The notes under the pieces: model-generated
What the model was told of the DNA's origin: nothing
The model's input: only the letters and a program-made list of their open reading frames with translations
Databases searched by the model: none
Position numbers and translations under genes: made by a program
From: Pseudomonadota bacterium
GTDB taxonomy: Bacteria > Desulfobacterota > Desulfovibrionia > Desulfovibrionales > Desulfovibrionaceae
DNA: 64,000 nt
Direction: 5' to 3'
Assembly (NCBI GenBank): GCA_023390395.1
Contig: JAEWCY010000036.1
Span: 1 to 64,000, forward strand
Shown here: positions 60,380 to 64,000 of the stretch, in pieces
Numbering within the stretch: position 1 is the stretch's first letter
Layout: every line of letters begins with the position of its first letter

Positions 60380-60548
60380 CCTGAACAGCCTTGAGCATGT
60401 TGAAATTGTCAATGGCCAGGGCGTGGGCCTGGAGAATGGCGCAAGTGTCATCGACATTGAATTTGCATACCCTATGCGGGCAATCCATTTGTCGTCCTGT
60501 CGTGTGATTTGTCACCGCATCCGGGAACATCGGACATTTTTTGAACAT
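60360..60548 (-). CDS. Small Cys-containing protein (62 aa)
   Basis: It starts MFKKCPMFPDAVTNHTTG, with CPHRVCKFN resembling half a metal site. AGGAGAAGC precedes the ATG. It is convergent with, and overlaps by 20 bp, the 60212 gene. Confidence 0.5.
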   Translation of the reverse strand: MFKKCPMFPDAVTNHTTGRQMDCPHRVCKFNVDDTCAILQAHALAIDNFNMLKAVQAKIGIA

Positions 60549-60627
60549 TTCGCTTCTCCTCTCGGTTTGGGTTTGGGTCGCACCGATTCAATACCGAGGG
60601 GAGGGGCGAAAATAAAGGGTAACCGCC

Positions 60628-60735
60628 ATGCTCGAAGCCTCCGCCCTTATGCTCGCCATCTCCCTGGTCTCATTCGTCGCCGCCGGCATCATTCTCGCGG
60701 CGTACCTGCGCAGGCTGCGCAGGGGGCGCGCGTGA
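60628..60735 (+). CDS. Small membrane peptide (35 aa)
   Basis: It starts MLEASALMLAISLVSF, one membrane helix, then basic LRRLRRGRA. AAAGGG precedes the ATG at 11 nt. Function unknown. Confidence 0.45.
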   Translation: MLEASALMLAISLVSFVAAGIILAAYLRRLRRGRA

Positions 60736-60743
60736 TGCGCTCG

Positions 60744-60977
60744 CTACAGGTCGGCAGGCGCGTGGCCGCAGTCTCCCAAAGGCAGCGGCAAGCGGTACTG
60801 TATCCCTCCCGGCCAGCGCTCCAGGGCCATCCTTTCGGCCTCGGCGCACAGGTCGGCATAGGTGGTGCCGGTCGGCCGGCGGAAACGTCTGAAATGGGCG
60901 GCTGCGCGGTCCACGCAAACCAGGGTGATGAGCAGGCCGTCGTCGTCGCATTCAACAGAGACAGAAAGTTTTTGCAT
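60744..60977 (-). CDS. Small element protein (77 aa)
   Basis: It starts MQKLSVSVECDDDGLLITLV, a plausible alpha/beta composition. The ribosome site is poor. It is divergent from the 61025 gene by 47 bp. Function unknown. Confidence 0.45.
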   Translation of the reverse strand: MQKLSVSVECDDDGLLITLVCVDRAAAHFRRFRRPTGTTYADLCAEAERMALERWPGGIQYRLPLPLGDCGHAPADL

Positions 60978-61024
60978 GGGTCGAACATAAACGAGTGCTT
61001 CTTAACCTCAAGGAACTAAGGCGG

Positions 61025-61534
61025 ATGGGTGGTTACAGCATGGAACTCGACCTCAAGATCATGCCTGTAGGCGCGGCAATACAGCAGGCCAAGCTTTTGT
61101 CCGGCCTGACGCTCAAGCAGATCGAGCTACGGATGGAAATTCACGAATCCGTGGCGAAAAAGCTTTTTGCCGAGCACCAGGAGCGTATCCCGGACATCCT
61201 GGAAATCGTGGCCATGTGTCGGGCGCTCGGTAATAGTTTCCTTCTAGACTGGATGCAGGCGCAACTTGAAGAGTTTCCCCAGGCCGACCCGAAGACCGTT
61301 CCGAGCCAGTTTTGCAGCCTGTCCGATGCGTTTTCACGGTTGGCCAGGACCACGGCAGCGGCCCTTGAGGATGGCCACTTGGATTCCGGCGAAGCGAACG
61401 CGATGTTCACCCGGGCCAGGGATGTTCGTGAGGACGCGACCCGCATCATGGCGGCTGTCGCGCCCATCGCCGGGCAGATTTTTACGGCCGGGAAATGGCA
61501 GACTGTGATGATCTACGAGAGGGCCGGCGCATGA
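61025..61534 (+). CDS. CII-like phage regulatory protein (169 aa)
   Basis: The N-terminal helix-turn-helix-like part (AIQQAKLLSGLTLKQIELRM) is followed by a helical tail with LSDAFSRLARTTAAALEDGH. This resembles P2-type CII regulators, though similarity is modest. AAGGCGG precedes ATG 61025. It starts a plus-strand string of ATGA-coupled genes. Confidence 0.55.
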   Translation: MGGYSMELDLKIMPVGAAIQQAKLLSGLTLKQIELRMEIHESVAKKLFAEHQERIPDILEIVAMCRALGNSFLLDWMQAQLEEFPQADPKTVPSQFCSLSDAFSRLARTTAAALEDGHLDSGEANAMFTRARDVREDATRIMAAVAPIAGQIFTAGKWQTVMIYERAGA

Positions 61535-61734
61535 CCATCCCCACCACCTGGCCGTCCCACACCCTCGGCCCCAGTTGCTGCCCCCAGGACCACACGATGC
61601 CGCTTTCTCCAGCGCTCTGCATGGCCAATATCGACCTTGATGCCGCGCCGTGCCTGCGGTGTCTCCAGGGCCGGGGGATCGTCAGGGCGCGTGATGGCAA
61701 GCGCCGCGCCGATGCAACAAGGAGCGCAAAATGA
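61531..61734 (+). CDS. Cys-rich small protein (67 aa)
   Basis: It starts MTIPTTWPSHTLGPSCCP; CLRCLQGRGIVRARDGKRR forms half a zinc ribbon. ATGA-coupled to both neighbours. Function unknown. Confidence 0.6.
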   Translation: MTIPTTWPSHTLGPSCCPQDHTMPLSPALCMANIDLDAAPCLRCLQGRGIVRARDGKRRADATRSAK

Positions 61735-61997
61735 CCGCCTGCAACGACACCACCTCCCAACGGTATCTCGGTCGTAGATGGGCGGCGAACACGCTCAGCT
61801 ACAACGACGCTGCCGCCTGCACGCGAGGATACCGCATGGCCGAGGACAGGGCTCGCACATGCCCCTACGGCCACGGTCCGGTCACAAACGCCAGGTGCGC
61901 CGACATGTGCGCGTCAGGTGACCCTATTTGCCATCGCAGTGGCGGTCCGTGCGCTATCGGGATGATGGCCCAGGCCAAGGAGTCCTGCCATGCCTAG
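61731..61997 (+). CDS. Cys-rich small protein (88 aa)
   Basis: It starts MTACNDTTSQRYLGRRWA; the second half has seven Cys (CPYGHG, CADMC, ICHRSGGPC). It overlaps the next gene by 8 bp. Probably metal-binding; role unknown. Confidence 0.6.
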   Translation: MTACNDTTSQRYLGRRWAANTLSYNDAAACTRGYRMAEDRARTCPYGHGPVTNARCADMCASGDPICHRSGGPCAIGMMAQAKESCHA

Positions 61998-62490
61998 CCA
62001 CAAAGGGATTTGCGTCAACCCCGAGTGCCCGCGCGAGGGGAAAATTTCTTGCATCATTTCCCGGGGACTGTGTGCGACCTGCTATTCCCGCCTCAAAGTC
62101 GGCACACTTGTCATGCCAGAGCGAAAGCCGATCATAAAGGTCTGCGCCTACTCCCAGTGCGGTAAAACTTTTGAGGTCGAATCGCTCAAGCCGCCCCGTA
62201 AATACTGTTGCGACGACTGCAAAAGGTTGGCTCAGAACGAGCACGATAGAGCGGCCAATGCAGCGCGTCGCAATGGAGAGACGTTGCCGAGCCGCATGCC
62301 GCCGCCTCCGCAGTACAGGGATAATACGCCGTGGGGTCTCGATCATGATCCATGGGCGGCTGGGGAGATCAGGCCGTGCTGTCCGAGCGAAGGGTTGCCG
62401 TTGAGCACGTTGCTCACACCGTTTGACTGTGGGTGGATAGCGGAGAGGGTTGTTGTTTTGGCCGCGGAGACCAGGGAGGTGGGGGAATGA
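61990..62490 (+). CDS. Zinc-finger element protein (166 aa)
   Basis: Three Cys groups, CVNPEC/CATC, CAYSQC and CCDDC, lie in the first 80 residues (KYCCDDCKRLAQNEHDR is a FYVE/HNH-like zinc knuckle). The C-terminal part ends IAERVVVLAAETREVGE. Likely DNA- or RNA-binding; no nuclease residues certain. Confidence 0.65.
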   Translation: MPSHKGICVNPECPREGKISCIISRGLCATCYSRLKVGTLVMPERKPIIKVCAYSQCGKTFEVESLKPPRKYCCDDCKRLAQNEHDRAANAARRNGETLPSRMPPPPQYRDNTPWGLDHDPWAAGEIRPCCPSEGLPLSTLLTPFDCGWIAERVVVLAAETREVGE

Positions 62491-62846
62491 CCGACCTCAT
62501 CACCTCCCTCCAGGCCCGCAATTCCGAGCTCGTCTCGGAAAAACGCGCCCTATCCCGCGCCCTGCATGAGCGCGGCCCGGGAATCTCCGCCATCCTCTAC
62601 GCCTACCACAAGGCCATCGAGAAGCATCAGCAATACCCGGTCGCACTTGACTCGCAGGGATGCGTGCTGGCCGAGGAGGTGCTCGAGCTCGCGGCTGAAA
62701 TGATCGGTGCCGCCCTCGGCGTTGTCCGGGCCGTCAACGACAACCGGGACGAAGCGCCGTGCCTGGACCGCGTGTGGGAAGAGACGACGCACGTGGGGGC
62801 CGTGGTGCTGCGGACGCTGGGGAAGCTGGAGCAGGTGAAGGGATGA
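62487..62846 (+). CDS. Helical element protein (119 aa)
   Basis: It starts MTDLITSLQARNSELVSEKR with a coiled coil, then AEEVLELAAEMIGAALGVVR, like a phage MazG-like helix pattern but without clear catalytic residues. ATGA-coupled on both sides. Confidence 0.6.
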   Translation: MTDLITSLQARNSELVSEKRALSRALHERGPGISAILYAYHKAIEKHQQYPVALDSQGCVLAEEVLELAAEMIGAALGVVRAVNDNRDEAPCLDRVWEETTHVGAVVLRTLGKLEQVKG

Positions 62847-63085
62847 CCGACCGCTGCTCCACCTGCGGTACGCCCTGGACCGACCACCTCGGCATCGAGG
62901 GCACGTGCCGCCTGCATCTGGCCGCCGCTGACGCGCTCGTTAAAATCCTGGCCGTCTGTGACGCCTGGGGAGACGGCGGGCGCTTGCACCAGGCTATCAC
63001 GCGGATCGGAGAGCGAGGGCTCGAGTATGGGCTGGGCCGCATAAGGAGGTTTTATGGCACAGGGACTGTTTTTGCTTCATTCTGA
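62843..63085 (+). CDS. Zinc-ribbon-like small protein (80 aa)
   Basis: It starts MTDRCSTCGTPWTDHLGIEG; CxxC plus His suggests metal binding. The 3' end overlaps the next gene by 32 bp in another frame. Function unknown. Confidence 0.6.
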   Translation: MTDRCSTCGTPWTDHLGIEGTCRLHLAAADALVKILAVCDAWGDGGRLHQAITRIGERGLEYGLGRIRRFYGTGTVFASF

Positions 63086-63539
63086 GTTGGTTGCGGCCAG
63101 CCGCGATCTCCTGGCCCTCTGGCAGGCCGCCGACCCGATCCCTGGAGAGGTGGTCATCGACCACGCGGCCGCCGTGGCGCTTATGCCGGCTTTCCAGGGG
63201 TACCCGGCCGTTGTCTATGAGGACGCCAGCGGTGCGCGGCATTGTCTGTTCAACCCGGCTGACCTGGCGGCCGTGACGTCCTGGCGGGCGGGGATCGACA
63301 ACCCTCCACCGGCCACGGTCATGAGCAAGTACATTTTCAGCCGGCGGTTCATGGCCGACGAGATGATGGCCATCTTGGCCATCCGCAGCACGGACCCGGC
63401 CGTTGGTCTGTTCCTCCAACTCCTGGACTACGCCCAGGAGGTCGACCTGAGCGATACCAACATCAAGTCGGGGATTGAATATCTGGTCAGCATCGGTAAG
63501 TTGGCCCAGGACCGGGCTACGGCCATCCTGACGCCGTAG
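63054..63539 (+). CDS. Element right-end protein (161 aa)
   Basis: The first half starts MAQGLFLLHSELVAASRDLL. The second half contains SKYIFSRRFMADEMMAILAI and DTNIKSGIEYLVSIGKLAQD, a pattern resembling the last genes of tail modules in prophages. A strong AAGGAGG precedes the ATG, and a terminator follows. It might be the sole trace of a late module, which is uncertain. Confidence 0.6.
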   Translation: MAQGLFLLHSELVAASRDLLALWQAADPIPGEVVIDHAAAVALMPAFQGYPAVVYEDASGARHCLFNPADLAAVTSWRAGIDNPPPATVMSKYIFSRRFMADEMMAILAIRSTDPAVGLFLQLLDYAQEVDLSDTNIKSGIEYLVSIGKLAQDRATAILTP

Positions 63540-63563
63540 GCCGCACCTCTTCGGCCGCCAACG

Positions 63564-63592
63564 AGCCCCGGCCTCCCGGGGCTTTTCTTTTT
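63564..63592 (+). terminator. Rho-independent terminator at the element right end
   Basis: AGCCCCGG, loop CCTC, CCGGGGCT is followed by TTTCTTTTT. It ends the plus-strand gene string that starts near 61025. Confidence 0.85.
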
Positions 63593-63704
63593 CCGGTCCG
63601 CCCGCTGCGGCCCCGGAGCGTCTATCGGCTGTTGGCGTCGGGGTGGCTGCGGATCGCGGAGGGACGGTATGTGATTGGGGCCCAAGGCCATGGCCGGCCC
63701 TCTG

Positions 63705-63722
63705 GTGGCAAATAGGTGGCAA
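63705..63722. promoter_or_regulatory. Integrase arm-type site, right
   Basis: GTGGCAAATAGGTGGCAA is an exact copy of 49281-49298, 49 bp from attR. Its presence near both ends supports an integrase-binding role. Confidence 0.65.
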
Positions 63723-63724
63723 AA

Positions 63725-63762
63725 TGAAAAGCCCTCACCTCTTTTTCTTGAGGTAAGGGCTT
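63725..63762 (-). terminator. Element-supplied terminator for tRNA-Arg
   Basis: AAGCCCTTACCTC and GAGGTGAGGGCTT (minus strand) form a 12-bp stem with one mismatch, followed by TTCATTTT. It lies 8 bp beyond the tRNA 3' end and replaces the displaced host terminator. Confidence 0.6.
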
Positions 63763-63770
63763 GTTTTCTT

Positions 63771-63819
63771 TGGTGCGCCCGACAGGATTCGAACCTGTGG
63801 CCGTCTGCTTAGAAGGCAG
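63771..63819. other. attR, 49-bp direct repeat inside tRNA-Arg
   Basis: It is identical to 49117-49165. It covers the tRNA 3' half from CCA to the anticodon stem. Confidence 0.9.
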
Positions 63820-63847
63820 ATGCTCTATCCGACTGAGCTACGGGCGC
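63771..63847 (-). tRNA. tRNA-Arg (anticodon TCT)
   Basis: The 77-nt cloverleaf has acceptor stem GCGCCCG/CGGGCGC, D-arm AGCTCAGTCGGATAGAGC, anticodon loop CTTCTAA, T-loop GGTTCGAATCC and encoded CCA. It reads AGA codons. Its 3' half is the integration site of the element to its left. Confidence 0.97.
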
Positions 63848-63857
63848 GCGGGCGTCA

Positions 63858-63886
63858 AACCTAAACAAGCCCCCGGACGCGGTCAA
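63858..63886 (-). promoter_or_regulatory. Promoter of tRNA-Arg
   Basis: On the minus strand TTGACC (63886-63881) and TAGGTT (63863-63858) are separated by 17 nt, about 10 bp before the tRNA 5' end. Confidence 0.6.
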
Positions 63887-63960
63887 GGCCGCCCTTGACG
63901 AAACCTCACGCCGGGCTCAAACTGCTTGACCCCGGCCGCCCCCGAAACCAGGAGGGACAC

Positions 63961-64000
63961 ATGAACCTGCGCGTGCTCGGCTGCTCAGGCTCGGATCTGC
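63961..64000 (+). CDS. Start of a probable MBL-fold metallo-hydrolase (partial)
   Basis: Only 13 codons are visible: MNLRVLGCSGSDL. The VLGCSGS opening is common in metallo-beta-lactamase-fold hydrolases and cAMP-phosphodiesterase-like proteins. AGGAGGGAC precedes the ATG. The gene runs off the window. Confidence 0.5.
   Translation, partial: MNLRVLGCSGSDL

Larger units (their letters stand above)
49117..63819. mobile_element. Phage-like integrative element (14.7 kb) in tRNA-Arg(TCT)
   Basis: It is bounded by the 49-bp repeats and contains an integrase next to attL, an excisionase-like protein, recT with an exonuclease, a CI/Cro switch and a KilA-N protein. About 37 mostly tiny, overlapping genes were counted. 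No terminase, portal, capsid, tail or replication genes are recognisable, so it is a deleted prophage or a satellite-type element. The right end restores a complete tRNA gene. Confidence 0.88.

Overview
The window is about 65% GC and very gene-dense. It looks like a chromosome segment of an anaerobic deltaproteobacterium (Desulfobacterota), most likely a Desulfovibrio/Solidesulfovibrio relative. This placement is an inference from codon use, an Fe-S L-cysteine desulfidase cluster, sigma-54 control, NHLM-type peptide export and strings of ATGA-coupled genes. No rRNA or CRISPR array was seen.

Layout. (1) 1-7.4 kb: the tail of a PP2C-type phosphatase, a divergent His-rich metal-binding protein, then a metal-uptake operon: TonB-dependent receptor, a frameshifted small ORF, a SAM methyltransferase, a ZnuABC-like ABC importer and a dedicated TonB. 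(2) 8.3-18.7 kb: a sigma-54 activator followed by a catabolic operon with its own -24/-12 promoter: cysteine desulfidase, a thiazoline-carboxylate hydrolase-like protein, an NMT1/SsuA-type ABC importer, a flavoprotein with a mini 2Fe-2S partner, and a leaderless gamma-glutamyltransferase homologue. The likely theme is import and breakdown of a cysteine-derived organosulfur compound to pyruvate, ammonia and sulfide. (3) 18.8-34.2 kb: an IS3 relic, then a RiPP locus with eight nitrile-hydratase-leader (NHLP) precursors, one Nif11-like precursor, a LuxR-type response regulator, two radical SAM enzymes and a divergent four-gene NHLM export operon (HlyD, C39-peptidase ABC, second ABC, and an unusual substrate-binding lipoprotein). 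(4) 34.7-37.3 kb: an IS200 relic and a GDSL-esterase autotransporter. (5) 38.3-48.9 kb: a ketosynthase/ACP/hydrolase/aminotransferase/HAD-phosphatase operon divergent from a two-subunit SMR-type flippase plus a FemAB-like acyltransferase, then a GH18-NodB-GT2 fusion protein. (6) 49.1-63.8 kb: an integrated phage-like element in tRNA-Arg(TCT), bounded by a 49-bp direct repeat. It carries an integrase, an excisionase-like protein, a recT/exonuclease pair, a CI/Cro switch, a KilA-N protein and many tiny overlapping genes, but no recognisable capsid, terminase or replication genes. (7) 63.9 kb: the start of an MBL-fold hydrolase gene.

Three ~100-190 bp blocks, each made of a tRNA-Arg 3' end plus its terminator, lie in the same orientation at ~7.6, ~37.8 and ~49.1 kb, to the left of the intact tRNA at 63.8 kb. 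This suggests that regions 2-4, 5 and 6 are successive insertions stacked at one tRNA 3' end, with the oldest farthest away.

The best candidate for an undescribed system is the multi-precursor NHLP/Nif11 radical-SAM RiPP locus with its lipoprotein-containing exporter. Next are the sigma-54 cysteine/thiazoline operon and the ACP/aminotransferase/flippase cluster. All functions come from reading motifs and gene order; no database search was run.
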